Positions 20,286 through 31,029 of a DNA stretch of 64,000 bases are shown here, in pieces. Position numbers and translations under genes: made by a program. The DNA is from Haberlea rhodopensis (lineage: Eukaryota; Streptophyta; Magnoliopsida; Lamiales; Gesneriaceae): assembly GCA_907163345.1 (NCBI GenBank), contig CAJQUN010000058.1:682001-746000 (forward strand), written 5' to 3'. Position 1 is the stretch's first letter; each line of letters starts with the position of its first letter. Under the pieces are notes generated by a model. It saw nothing but the letters and a program-made list of their open reading frames with translations, searched no databases and was not told the DNA's origin.

Positions 20286-20708
20286 CATTAGTTTTTGTTT
20301 TCTTCCATAATCTCCAACTATAAATATCCACCCATTCTTCATTCCAAAATCTTTCAAAAAACACAAATATTTTCTTTTTCTACAAATAAAAGTATTGAGT
20401 TAAAAATGAGATTGAGTGTTAGAATTTTTTAAGGAGATTTTTATCCTTGGAAGGAATATGATTAGTGAAGAGAAAGTGAGCAATAAGATCAGAGTGTTCT
20501 TAGTGAAATACTTTGTATTCTCAATTTCTTGTCTTCTTTGTTGTCAATAAAGAAATAATCTCATTGAGGGTTCTTGAGTGGACGTAACCTAATTTGGGTG
20601 AACCACTATAAATATTGGTGCTCATCTTGTTCAATTGTCGATTATGTGCTTGTGATATCCGCTGCGTAATTACCTCAATTATATATTGATTTCCCTGATA
20701 CCACAACA
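20286..20708 (+). repeat. Copia 5' LTR
   Basis: Contains a TATA-like ACTATAAATATCC near 20319 and ends ATACCACAACA at 20708. Homologous to 21650-22002. Its left end abuts the PMD relic and seems truncated. Confidence 0.7.
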
Positions 20709-20709
20709 A

Positions 20710-20721
20710 CTGATATCAGAG
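20710..20721 (+). other. Primer binding site
   Basis: CTGATATCAGAG follows the LTR end directly and matches the tRNA-Met primer motif TGGTATCAGAG with a single change at the GG position. Confidence 0.6.
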
Positions 20722-20859
20722 CCAGATTCTCAAATACTATAAGAAGTCCTCGTATGCTCTGTGGTTGCAGCTTAGTCTTAACTTCCATATCAGTATTAGA
20801 GAAGTAATTCTTTTGTGTTCAGGCTTTAACGATTAATTCGTTGGTAGTAGACACAAAAG

Positions 20860-21600
20860 ATGGAGGTATGTGCAAGCAAGATGATTAGCGTTAATGGTTC
20901 TAATTATCAGCTTTGGAAAAACAATATGAAAGATATCCTGCTTGTCACCATGATGCACCTACCGGTGTTCAGCGAGACTAAACCAGAAGAGAAATCAGAT
21001 GCTGGATGGACCTTTGAGCATGAGCAGGTATGCGGGTACATCCGATAATTTGTCGATGATAACATGTATAATCACATCTCTAAAGAGATTCATGCTCGTG
21101 CACTTTGGATGAAGTTGGAGACACTATATGCAACCAAAGTGGCAACAACATACTCTTCTATCTGAGCACGCGAGTTCAGGTTCGGTACAAAAAAGGAACT
21201 CCAGTAGCAGATCACTTGAACGAGATTCAAGGAGTCGTGCAACAGTTATCAAGTATGAACTTAAAGCTTTATGATGAGGTGATTGCCCGAATTGTGCTAG
21301 CTTCATTACCAGAGTCTTGGGAGACTCTGAAGATATAACTCACAAATACTGCCCCAGAGGAGTCGCGAGTGTGGACTTCATCAAGAGCGGCATCTTGAAT
21401 GAAGAGATGAGGCGGAGATCCCAGGGTGCTTCTACAACGAAGTAAAATGTCTTGGCTACTAAGACAAGGGGAGAAGCAAGGACAAGGGAAACACATATCA
21501 GAAATCGAGGAGAGACAAATCCTCGGGGAGATATGCCAATGTAACGTGTCATCAATGTGGGAAAAAAGGGACATATAAAGAAATATCTTTGAATTCAAGC
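20860..21600 (+). pseudogene. Copia Gag, broken
   Basis: Begins MEVCASKMISVNGSNYQLWK, a standard copia Gag start, with a stop after CGYIR (21048). It continues in other frames through LYATKVATTYSSI / NNILFYLSTRVQVRYKKG, LNEIQGVVQQLSSMN and IARIVLASLPESWETL (UBN2 domain) to a CCHC-like remnant CHQCGKKGTYKE near 21547. At least two frameshifts and one nonsense codon are present. No protease, integrase or RT follows; the 3' LTR begins about 30 bases after the zinc knuckle, so the element is an internally deleted derivative. Confidence 0.75.
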
Positions 21601-21628
21601 TCACAACATTTGACAAACAATTAGCACT

Positions 21629-22002
21629 TGTGATTAGTCAAATTTGATGGGTTTGATTATGTAAGCAATGCGGTATTAATTTTTATTTTCTTCCCTAATA
21701 TCCACTTATAAATACCCACCCATTCTTCACTCCAAAATCATCCCAAAAAATACAAATATTTTCTTTTTCTACAAATAAAAGTGTTGAATATTGAGTGAAA
21801 TACTTTATATTCTAAATTTTCTTGTCTTCTTTGTTATCAATAAAGAAGTAATGTCCTTGAGGGTTCTTGAGTGAACGTAGCCTAATTTGAGATGAATCAC
21901 TATAAATATTGGTGTTCATCTTATTCAATTGTTGATGATGTGCTTGTGATATCCACTGCGTAATTAGTTCAATTATATGTTAATTTCTCTAATACCCCAA
22001 CA
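21629..22002 (+). repeat. Copia 3' LTR
   Basis: Homologous to the 5' LTR at 20286-20708 and to 17708-17959; ends AATACCCCAACA. The start is uncertain; TGTGATTAGTC at 21629 is the best TG candidate. Confidence 0.6.
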
Positions 22003-22187
22003 TGTATGTGGAGAGCAAAACTTTACGACTTTTACGAAAACATTTTGTAGTATTTTTTCCTGAACCAAGTGTTTTATTAAGTTCTTAAGTGTATCTATTA
22101 TTTTCAAAATAAATTTTATTTACTATTTTTAAGTAGAGATGTGAAAACTATCATGTCAGCGCGATCCAAACAGGCTGGCCCACCCAA
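21735..22187 (+). repeat. Second copy of a duplicated segment (with 17708-18145)
   Basis: This block holds the LTR end, about 130 bases of flank (ATGTATGTGGAGAGCAAAAC onwards) and the first part of a hAT MITE. It is nearly identical to 17708-18145. The MITE is complete in the first copy and cut off at CCCACCCAAA in this copy. Confidence 0.75.
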
Positions 22188-22375
22188 AATAGATTTTAAA
22201 TTATTTTCGTGCAAATGAATGCAATGAAATTTTTTTTATGCTAAAAATTTTCATACACCAAGTTTAGAAAATTATGCTATGAAAATAATTTCATGTTCAT
22301 GAGAAATTTTCTTTAAAAGATTTCTGTCTAAAATCGGTTAAAATGCTTTCCAAGAACAACCTGGCTCTGATACCA
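22188..22375 (-). other. Copia leader and primer binding site
   Basis: Minus-strand TGGTATCAGAGC at 22364-22375 lies two bases from the LTR that starts at 22378. The remaining ~175 bases are AT-rich leader without a readable gag. Confidence 0.65.
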
Positions 22376-23255
22376 CTTGTTAGGATCGATTTCAGGGGTG
22401 GGTTGCCATTCCACACGCGAGTTCAACCAACTTGAGCTTCAATAGCTCGTGTTCTTGAAATGATGCACCGAGAGATTATATCGAGTTCGATTACAAATTC
22501 GAGCGGAAGACCCTCGACATAACCAGCTCTAAACCGATTAACCATTTAAAAGACATTTTAAAGATATGCAAGTAAAGTAAATAAACAAGCATTTGTTTAT
22601 GGAAGTTCGAAGGTGGTGTAATCCTTCTACGTCTCCCCTTCTTCCTTTGCAGGAAGGATTCCACTAGAAGACTTTGATTTATACAATCCCGTTGTACAAA
22701 CCCGATCCAGTTGGGAATTCCCCATCCAACTAAAACTCCTAGCAACTCAATTATGTATGTTCTTTAATGTCTCACATACAAAGACCTCTCATCGGTTGTG
22801 ATAAATCATCAACCGTTACAATGATATTGACTCATCTATTAAGCTCTCAAATACAATGAATATAATGAATATATATGGCACAAATGATCTCTAACTAGGT
22901 CTGATATAGCAAGATAAGTGGTGCCTAAAATCAGGGCTTGCTCTCTTTCAAGCTATTATCTTCTTGTAAGCTGCCCATTTTGAATCCCAAGTGGGTTTGC
23001 TTTGATCTTGCTTGGATTGATCTTCAATTAACTTATTTTAGCTTCCAAGACTTGTATATATAGCCCCAAACAATGATATATACGTTAGACACAAGAATAT
23101 GCCCGTTGAAAAAGGTTCTGCACCATTCCCGAACTTGCAACGATCATATTTTGGTTTCTGGGCTCTTCGTATTTCGGACGGGACTGGCCGGATCAGTCTC
23201 GTACAGATCAGTCTAGCTGGATCAGCTTGGACAGATCAGTCTGGCCAGATCAGCT

Positions 23256-23998
23256 TAGGGCTGTTCATCAGTTCGGTTAACCAACCGAACCGGGCCGAAC
23301 CAAAAAGGATCGGTTCAAACCGAACCGAAAAATTTCGATTCGGTTTTCGACTTTTTAAAAAAAAAATCATTTTTCGGTTCGGTTTTCGGTTACAGGGTCC
23401 GGTTAACCAAACCAAACAGAAACCGAATTTTAAAAAAAAAATTGAACTTTTTTTTATGGTTTAAATATTTTTTTTATGGTTTCGCTCCTGATTTTTTTTT
23501 ATGGTTTAAATATTTTTTTTATGGTTTCGCTCCTGATTTTTTTTTATGGTTTAAATATTTTTTTTATGGTTTCGCTCCTGATTGTAGTAATAAGGACTCG
23601 TAAATTAACAATGTGTTTCAAGTATAATATAATTTATTTTGTTGTCCCATTTAAACTCGATTTTTGGTATTAAATAACTTCAAAATAATATGAAGTTTAA
23701 AATTAAAAGGTCAAATGTTTAGAATTCATTTGAATCCAATGAATGATATATTAGTGTTTGTATTTACGTTGAATTTTTATCAATTAATCATACAATTTCA
23801 AAAAAAAAGTGAACAATTAAAAAAAATGAAAAATTCAATAAAAAAAACTACTGTTAAAACCGAACCGAAAAAGTTCGTTTAAAACCGAAACCGAACAATT
23901 TCGGTTCGGTATTCGGTTTTGAAATTTCAAAATCGAAATTTCGGTTAACCAAATTTTTGGTTCGGTTCGTTTCAAACCGAACCGAATGAGCACCCCTA
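23256..23998. mobile_element. hAT-type MITE with near-perfect 8-bp target duplication
   Basis: Ends are TAGGGCTGTTCATC on the left and, reverse complemented from the right, TAGGGGTGCTCATTCGG. Flanking 8-mers GATCAGCT (23248-23255) and GATCAACT (23999-24006) match at seven positions. Both ends are rich in CGGTTCGGTT motifs in inverted orientation. The solo LTR at 41661-43349 lacks it, which gives the empty site. A 45-bp tandem repeat (about three copies) lies at 23448-23590. Confidence 0.85.
23448..23590 (+). repeat. 45-bp tandem repeat inside the MITE
   Basis: About three copies of a unit containing TTATGGTTTAAATATT and TTATGGTTTCGCTCCTGATT. The period is a multiple of three, so it yields a repetitive open frame, but composition (T runs) argues against coding. 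Confidence 0.8.
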
Positions 23999-24743
23999 GA
24001 TCAACTTGGGCAGATTAGTCTGGCCGGATCATTCTGGACAATCAGCTTGATACAAAACAGATTGATAAACTTGCTCTTCCGATCTGTTGCTTGTAGCTCT
24101 TGATTCTTTGATTTTTGGGCAAAGTGATCTACATGAAAGTTGTAGCTCTTTCTCTTAGATTTCCACGGAATCAAGAACCGCTTGATTTCGAGTTCGTATG
24201 AGAGAGTTATGCTCTAAATACGAGGTGATGGTCCTGTTGTATGTTTGCTGGATGCAGCAGCACATTGCGAGATTTGCAGAAGCTTTTTGGCCATCTTAAA
24301 GTCCGATTCAGTCATTAACTTCCAAAGATGACTTGTAGATCTTTGTCTTAGCTTCCAACCCATACTGAATCGTATCGTTCCGATAAGCGAGCTAAAGTTA
24401 TGGCCAACAGACTGACAGTTGCTTGCTGTTTCTTCGCGGTACTACTCGATTTTACAGGCGTCTTTTCTCCTTGATAACATTCGAACTAGCTAATCTGTTG
24501 TGAAATATGACTTTTAGTATTTTGAGTTTTCAACATCTTTGGAAGCACGCCATTTCGATATTCCAGCTATGAGATATGATCGAAACAATCCGCTCTGTCA
24601 GGATTTCAGTCTTGGTCCAGCTTGATATTTTCAAGCTACTTCTTTGTAATTCATCAAGCTCTTAATTATGATCTATGAACTGCACACTTGATGAAATATG
24701 TTAGCAACACAATAACACGTTTTGTTAACATCAAAACCATGAT

Positions 24744-24863
24744 TATTCGAGATAAGAATTCTCCAGTCATCGTATTCATCTTTCTTGAACATGGAATCCT
24801 TGTTGAATGATGCCACCAGTTTTTAGTATTTCTTAAAATTGAGAAGACTTTGCTCTGATACCA
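24744..24863 (-). pseudogene. Second Sirevirus: gag start and primer binding site
   Basis: The minus strand reads SFNKDSMFKKDEYDDWRI, matching the Gag start of the Sirevirus at 16591. A primer site TGGTATCAGAGC lies at 24852-24863. The frame is cut after about 20 codons by the LTR ending at 24743. Only the 5' end of this element remains. Confidence 0.8.
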
Positions 24864-24865
24864 CT

Positions 24866-25978
24866 TGTTAGGATCGGAGTAGTGTTTAGAAGGGGGGTTG
24901 AATAAACACTAGACTCAAATTCGATTTTCTTTGTTACTACAGACTGTTAAGTACTGCATTAGCTTCTCAATTAGTTGCAAGTCAAAAGACACTGATAATA
25001 GTGCGGAATAAGTCTGATGAACTTGTGAGTAATAAAACTGAAAGGTAAATGAAGAAAGTAAATGACACAAGAATTGTTTCTGGAAGTTCGAAGCACAACG
25101 CTTCTACGTCTCCCCTTCTTCCTTTACAGGAAGGATTCACTAGAAGACTTTGAGTACTACAATCCTGTTGTACAACCCCGATTCAGCTGGATTTACCCCA
25201 CTACCAGACTGAAACTCCTAGTCTCTCAATCTGTTCAGACACAATCCATCTGACAGTTACAAAGAGCTCACTCTTATATCTTAGAACAAAATACAATTGA
25301 TTGAGTGATTTAATCTAAGCAATGATCCTTAAGTGATCAAATAAAATAATAAGCCGTGCTTCTAATTTTGAGCAGATCGATAAGATGAAATCTTTCGATG
25401 ATAGCGTTCTGCTCAACTGAATGCTCGATAAAGTTGATTGATCTTGCATGCGTTTTTAAATCTCTTGTGTCCGATTCCGATACTCGAGCATCTTAAGTTG
25501 CACCTATATATAAGCATCTCTGCCAACGACAATATTTCCTTTTGTGTGCAACTCTATACTTTGGTCAATATCTGAACAAGCTGCAGTCTGCTATTTTAGA
25601 CACTTTCCCTTCTGGTCTGTTCTTTCGGCGCTTGTCGGATAGACTCTCCTTTGTCTATTTACCATTTAAGGTAATCTTTAGTCCTTGGTTTTTTTCAGCA
25701 TTAAATGCACCATTAAATGCTTCAATAAATAGCTATTGATTATTCGGACTGAAGAACGAAGCTTACTAGCTTACTCTATTCTAATCTGCTTTGCATCGAT
25801 CTGGGTCGATCTGATCTGGTCTGATCTGGTTAACATTGATCTGCGTCGAGCTGGTCTGTTCTGATCTTGTTGACATAGATCTGGTATGTATCAGTCTAAT
25901 TGACATCGATCCGATCTGTTTTGACATTGACTATATCGGTCTGGTCTGTTTTGTCAACTTTAAAATCCGGACGTAACA
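24866..25978 (-). repeat. Second Sirevirus 5' LTR
   Basis: Minus strand from TGTTACGTCCGG (25978) to ...CCGATCCTAACA (24866), 1.1 kb. It is clearly homologous to the first Sirevirus LTRs (shared GAAGTTCGAAG, CTTCTTCC and TATA regions) but much more diverged. It contains short GATCTGGTCTG-type repeats at 25790-25960. Confidence 0.8.
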
Positions 25979-26034
25979 AGCTATATCATGATATAAGAAC
26001 TCGGGCCTCATTTCAAGCATTCGGTGATCCTTTA

Positions 26035-27060
26035 TGTCACGCCCCGAGCCCGGAGTCAATGACATTGACGTTGCTTTCAAATTAAAATTCTAAAACAATA
26101 AGCCTCATGATACGAAATCGAATAAACCAATCTTTTATTCCATCAAAATAGAAATTATTCTTACAACTAAAACCGATAGATTACAGAACTAGTCTAAAAT
26201 TGTTCTCAAACGGAAATACAACAACGGAAGCTTAAATAAGTAGAATTGATAAAATTGAATAAGCATAAGCCTTTGAGTTTCTAGCAGCAACAACTCTTTT
26301 GAAATATTATATTGCTCTAAACAGAGCATAAACGATATTATGCTGCTCAACCAAAGCTATACAGATATGTGTCCCATAACAGCTAGAACAAAACTGATAC
26401 CACATCAGAACTGATTTCACAATAGAACATATTTCATTTTTTAAACAAGCACATTAGATGTTGTAATTTACTTCTGATACTGATATCAGTTCTCTAAACT
26501 TGATCCTCATAGAGATGAGGTCAGAACACCGGTCCATCATCTAATAAAGGGTCTGGATTTCCAGAATAACAATTATAATCCACCACATCAGGGTCGGAAC
26601 TTGGAGTCCATACTAATAGGTTCGAAATTTTCAGTGCTTCAAAATCATATTTTTATCATAGAAAATCTCAGAATCTCATAATTTCAAATTATTGCACAGA
26701 TCGATTGAAATTTAAGGCATAAAAATGATTTTATAGCATAAGTCACTTACTGATTGATGAATAATTTTCCTAAAAATGGTTGTGTAGGTTCAGTTGTAGA
26801 AAGTTGCGAAATTATCATTCTTCCTCACTGGAACGTACAGAACCGAGATGTTTTTTATGAATATTTCATGTGATTTGCTTCAGATTTGTATAAAGTGTCC
26901 ATTGAGAAGAATATGATTTTTATAAGGGGTGAAAACCAATAGTTTTTTCCTTCCATAGACTCATCCATCTCCCCTATGTTCTCCCATTATTATAGACATT
27001 TTCATCTAATTTTATCTTTAACTGCAGCAGTTACAATTTATGGGGAGTTCAAATGGGGTA
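26035..27060 (-). repeat. Gypsy LTR (minus orientation)
   Basis: The minus-strand end is ...CGGGCTCGGGGCGTGACA, a standard chromovirus-type LTR terminus. The inner part around 26480-26600 matches 1190-1345 of the first gypsy LTR in reverse. A TATA-like CCTTATAAAAATC is at about 26916-26928. The upstream boundary is not fixed because a fold-back element begins at 27073. No internal domain is attached. Confidence 0.6.
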
Positions 27061-27072
27061 TTTGAAGCTAGT

Positions 27073-27469
27073 GGCAAATAACCCATTGTGGTTTGCCAAA
27101 TAGGCAAATTACCCCCCATGTGGTTTGAAAATAGACATTTTACCCTATGTGGTTTACAAAATTGGCAGTTTACTCCCTGTGGTTTGAAAATAGACATTTT
27201 ACCCCACGTGGTTTGTGAAAATAGACATTTTACCCTCTTATAGTTTGTGAATATATGTAAAATACACCCTACACATAGGGGTAAACTGCCTATTTTGTAA
27301 ACCACGATGAGGTAAAATGCATATTTTCACAATCACGGGGGGGAAATGTCTATTTTCAAATCACATGGTGTAAATTGTATATTTTCAAATCACAGGGGGG
27401 TAAATTGTATATTTTCAAATCACAAGGGGATAATCCGCCTATTTGAGAAATCATAGGAGGTAATCTGCC
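27073..27469. mobile_element. Fold-back element built from ~30-bp subrepeats
   Basis: The left half repeats GGCAAATTACCCC..TGTGGTTTG and GAAAATAGACATTTTACCC-like units. The right half is the inverse (CAAATCACAGGGGGGTAAATTG). The two arms of about 180 bp therefore form a large imperfect hairpin. The ends GGCAAATAACCC and (inverted) GGCAGATTACCTCC are the terminal repeats. No coding. Confidence 0.75.
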
Positions 27470-27744
27470 AAAAATCCGAGGTATTTGGTATGAATGGAGT
27501 GACAGGGTCTTCACACTTTAAACCTACTTGGAGACCATAGGGGCGGCTCACACCAAAGCAATTTTTAGACCACATTTCAGTAAGTCCCACAATTTCTAAC
27601 CCCAATATTTATTAATTATATAATTGAGAATCTAAAAAAAAAATTACTACCACTATATTTAATTAATAATCTATATTAAAGTAGTTATATTGAAGCATAG
27701 ATTAAATTCTATCTTGATTGTGATTTGAAAAAAAATATCTTGGT
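27470..27744. other. No feature recognised
   Basis: Unique-looking AT-rich sequence between the fold-back element and the hAT relic. It may be the body of the decayed hAT transposon but I cannot read coding in it. Confidence 0.4.
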
Positions 27745-27756
27745 CTTGAAAATTTT

Positions 27757-28125
27757 CTTAAGTACGATATGCATTCTAATATTGATGGTTTAAATTTATT
27801 TTCGAAGTTAAAAGTCTTTAAGAAAAATGCAAATGTAGAAATTAAAAAACTCAATTGAAATATTAAATTTAATAAAAGAACTTAATTGTTTTCCCAATAA
27901 TTTTATAGCATATAGAGTATTAATTACTATACAAGTTATACCCGTGTTTACAGAAAGAAAATTTTCAAAATCAAAGATTATAAAAATTATTAACGAACAA
28001 TTATGTCTCAAGACCGAGTAAATGAATTAGCAGTTCTATCGAAAATGATTTATCGACTAAGCATGAATACATAAGTTTAATAAGTGATTTTACATGAAAA
28101 AAATACAAGAAGTTTTTAGTTCAAT
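27757..28125 (+). pseudogene. hAT transposase C-terminal (dimerisation) relic, ZMYM1-like
   Basis: Spread over three frames one can read LKYDMHSNIDGLNLFSKLKV, then LITIQVIPVFTERKFSKSKI and MSQDRVNELAVLS, then SIENDLSTKHEYISLISDFT. Plant ZMYM1-like/TTF-type hAT proteins end in this order: DLFSELKVL..., then LLTIPVTVASAERSFSKLKLIK, then MSQDRLNGLA, LSIE, FASKKARK. Stops and frameshifts are numerous, so the element is old. Terminal repeats of the parent element were not found. Confidence 0.65.
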
Positions 28126-28217
28126 ATTAAATTTTTTTTATTTTTCAGTAAATGTCTCATTTTTATAATTTGGCTAAAGCCTCAAAAAAAATTGAGCCAT
28201 TCTTAGAACACCACTCA

Positions 28218-28515
28218 ACTCCCATCTTGTTTTTTTTTTTGATTTACAAGGTATCCAGGCTTTTGCCTGACTAATCCTTGGGTGACGGAACTGGCCCCTC
28301 AACGCCGCCACCAGGTAAACCGAGGGATGTGCCCAAGCTGACAGACATCTGTGGGAGAGGACCTACAGGCCACGACCCCAGAGCACACCCCCACAATATT
28401 TCAGCAGGGAATGCGCTCCACACGGGAATCGAACCTGGCGCCGAGGGGATACCCCCTACGTCACCACAGACCTTACCAACTCGGCTATGCCCCTGGGGCA
28501 CTCCCGTCTTGTTTT
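28218..28515. repeat. Target-site duplication flanking the SINE
   Basis: ACTCCCATCTTGTTTT at 28218-28233 and ACTCCCGTCTTGTTTT at 28500-28515 differ at one of 16 positions and bracket the SINE exactly. Confidence 0.85.
28234..28499 (-). mobile_element. tRNA-derived SINE
   Basis: On the minus strand the element begins near GCCCCAGGGGCA. It carries a Pol III A box (TAGCCGAGTTGG, about 28487-28476) and B box (GGTTCGATTCC, about 28436-28426). A tRNA-unrelated body follows, ending TTGTAAATC plus an A run (the T run at 28230-28240 on the plus strand). The A-to-B spacing of about 40 bases is normal for tRNA-like promoters. A 16-bp target duplication flanks it. It is transcribed by Pol III and needs LINE enzymes in trans. 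Open frames across it are incidental. Confidence 0.85.
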
Positions 28516-28971
28516 GATAGGATATGTTAGTATGGGGAGTCACCGATTGACTAGATGGACCAGCGTCCTATGAAGCCTTTTTATTTAGACGTGTGAGCCT
28601 ACCAATTGACTCAATGGACTAGCATGCTACACGTCTCTGAATACACCAGCTAGCTTGTTTAGGCAGTGGATTGACCAAGTTGGAAACCATGACCTTGATC
28701 CTTGATGAACCCGACCTACTAGCTATATTTGCATTTAAGGAATGACCATGCATTTTATTCTGTATATTATTTACTGTCATACTCTTCTTATAACGTGCAT
28801 ATGTGACTTCTGTTTTGACACAGTAAGTTTGCAGGAAAAGGACAAGATCTAGGCTGAAATATTCTATGATTTGTTTGATTTAGTGTTATGTTCAACATCA
28901 CTTCTTGTACAAACATTTGTATATTTGAACCATTGTATTTTGGCATGTTCATGTGACTAAATGATTTTATA
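28516..28971. other. No gene recognised
   Basis: Intergenic-looking sequence. The part at 28820-28960 resembles a plant 3' untranslated region (TTTGTATATTTGAACCATTG) but I cannot connect it to any exon. Confidence 0.35.
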
Positions 28972-29348
28972 GGGTAAATTATAAAAATGGTCCTATTAAA
29001 TTAGTGCACTTTACAATTATTGTTCCAAACTTTTACGACTAAACATTTAGAAGTTGTTTTTAACAAATATAGTAAAAATTGTTTATTTTAATGAAAATGG
29101 TTCAAGTACAACTTTTCCATTAAAAAAATGGAACGGACAACATGTCCGCTGAAGAACAAAGCACCCATGATGACACATATCACATGTGCATAACACATTC
29201 GTCCCGTTTATGTTAACGAAAAAGTGGTCTTATGATCATCTTTGTTAAAAAAACAATTCTCGTGAGAGAATATTTATTTAGTAATAAAAGTTTGAGACTA
29301 CTATCATAAATGACATTATTTAGTGAAATCATTCTTATAATTTACCCA
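28972..29348. mobile_element. MITE of the GGGTAAATT family, copy 1
   Basis: Begins AGGGTAAATTATAAAAATGG and ends TTATAATTTACCCA, its inverted terminal repeat. Interior units of the type AACTTTTA..CTAA and AAATTGTTTTTAACAAA are shared with copies at 29646, 36132 and 43570. No coding. Confidence 0.65.
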
Positions 29349-29645
29349 ACTTTTTTATAAACAAAAAGTTTTGCTTACCTATGAGTATCCACCAATTAGT
29401 AACTAGTATGCATTTTAAATGGCGTAATCAATATAGTTTTTTATGTTAGTTGTTATCCGGTGAGGACGTCCGGTACTATACGAGATTAGTCAAGACTGAG
29501 TAAATTTTGCATCCGAAAGTAATTCTGATTCTAGTCATCAAAAGATAAGCTAAAAAAGTTTAGTGTAAAATGCTATGATCCACATATGAGAAAAAATAAA
29601 TAGCAAAGAGCTGAAGCTGGTTAGATAAGAATGTATTTCTCAAAA

Positions 29646-30002
29646 AGGGTAAATTTTAAAAAAATGGTCCCATAGAATATGATCTTTTTCGATACTAGTC
29701 TCAAACTTTTAGGATTAATCAATTGTTCCATAAAAATTGTTAATAAAAGATAATCCCACATAATTGTTTGTAACAAATTTAATCCCACAAAAATTATTTT
29801 TAACAAAAGTGGCCAAATAATTGATTATGAAGGCATTGAGACTTGCTTAAAAAGAAAAGTTTGGGACTAATATTTATTAACAACAAAAGTTTGGACTATT
29901 TTTGTTTAAAAACAATTTCATGAGAACATATTTGATTAGTTCTAAAAGTTTCGGACTAGTATTGCAAAGACCCCATTCTATGAGACCATTTTGAAATTTA
30001 CT
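29646..30002. mobile_element. MITE of the GGGTAAATT family, copy 2
   Basis: Starts GGGTAAATTTTAAAAAAATGG and ends CCATTTTGAAATTTAC. The interior alternates arms such as TTTTTAACAAA/TTTGTTAAAAA. It directly abuts another partial copy. Confidence 0.6.
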
Positions 30003-30182
30003 ATTATAAAAATGATCTCATAGAATAAAGGTATTTGCAGTAGTTGTCCCAAACTTAGTTAATCAAATATAGTCCAAAGAAATTATTTTTAATAAAAGTA
30101 GTCTCACGTAAATATTTTTATCAATTACAGCCCCACTGATTTTTATATATATAAAAAATAGTCCCCATACATTACAGTCCCT
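30003..30182. mobile_element. MITE of the GGGTAAATT family, partial copy 3
   Basis: ATTATAAAAATGATCTCATAG onwards repeats the start of the family, but the far end is missing where the copia LTR fragment begins. It probably replaced the 3' part of that LTR. Confidence 0.5.
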
Positions 30183-30302
30183 CTTTAGCCTAACTGACTA
30201 TTCATAATTAACTTACCATAATTTTGTTCTCATTAACAAAATTAAAAATAATTATTGGGCTTTTAACAATTAAACCCAATTATTCTTTTATTAATCCCAA
30301 CA
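30183..30302 (-). repeat. 3' LTR fragment of TNT1-like copia element
   Basis: Minus strand starts TGTTGGGATTAATAAAAG at 30302 and matches the start of the 5' LTR at 36006-35885. Only 120 bases remain. A G-rich tract (GTGGGGATTG) next to it on the internal side is the polypurine tract. Confidence 0.75.
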
Positions 30303-31029
30303 ATCCCCACATGAATGCAATATAGCGAAAAATAACACAATGCACCTAGATGAAGATTTGAGAGTACTTTGAGAATCCACTGCATCAGGATAGGTGGTGG
30401 TTAACCTTGAACCTTCATTATTAAAGTATCATCGGATATACTTGTCAACCAGTGGACGTGATGCCTTGAACTATTCGACGTTTTATATATAACAAGACAA
30501 CAATACTCACACAGCTTCATCTCCACACTATTATTGGTTCTTTCGTTGTTATCCATTTTGGCCCTGGACTGCCTTGGATGTTTCATCGAATGCTCTATAG
30601 ATTTAGCCATTAGGTCATCTCATAGAAGCGGTCCCTTCACATTCGATATATGCGATTTCTCCTAAAGAGTATCCAGTCATACCCCACTTTAATATCTCGA
30701 GATAAAAGAATCATTAAGAGTATGAGCTCAGCCTTCCCAAATACATGTTTATCACTCTTTCATCATAGGAATATATAAGGAACTCAATTTCCCGAGTGCT
30801 TTGTTCGATCCCCCCACAATTCGGTTTTCCCATTGAACCTGCAAATTGGACTTTGCAATTCAGGTTGGGTGCCATTATGGTTGGAAATCAATTTCATGGG
30901 CTTCAACCCCATTCCCCTCGATGAAAACTCTACTAGGTTTCTCGTTAGACCTTTTGTAAATGGATACACAATGTTTTTCTTTAGACTTCACATAATCTAA
31001 AGAAATAACACCAATTTTTCGTAGATTTC

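Larger units (their letters stand above)
22378..24743 (-). repeat. Copia LTR carrying a MITE
   Basis: Homologous to the solo LTR at 41661-43349. The minus-strand end ...GATCCTAACA is next to a primer binding site, so it is a 5' LTR. It holds tandem ~20-base GATCAG(T/C)TTGG units (23180-23255, 24000-24050). A hAT MITE is inserted at 23256-23998. The other end is truncated just short of the expected TGTTGGG start and joined to a Sirevirus gag fragment. Confidence 0.75.

Noticed and set aside
23099..23673. Plus-strand frames including a repeated FFMVSLLIFFYGLN pattern suggesting a membrane protein
   Set aside because: Caused by the T-rich 45-bp repeat of a MITE within an LTR; no start context and no family.
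28420..28499. Possible tRNA gene (A and B boxes)
   Set aside because: The rest of a tRNA cloverleaf is not formed, and the body continues into a tRNA-unrelated region with an A tail; it is a SINE.
28271..28543. Open frames of 79 and 90 codons on both strands
   Set aside because: They lie in the SINE; the Pol III boxes, A-rich tail and target duplication explain the sequence.
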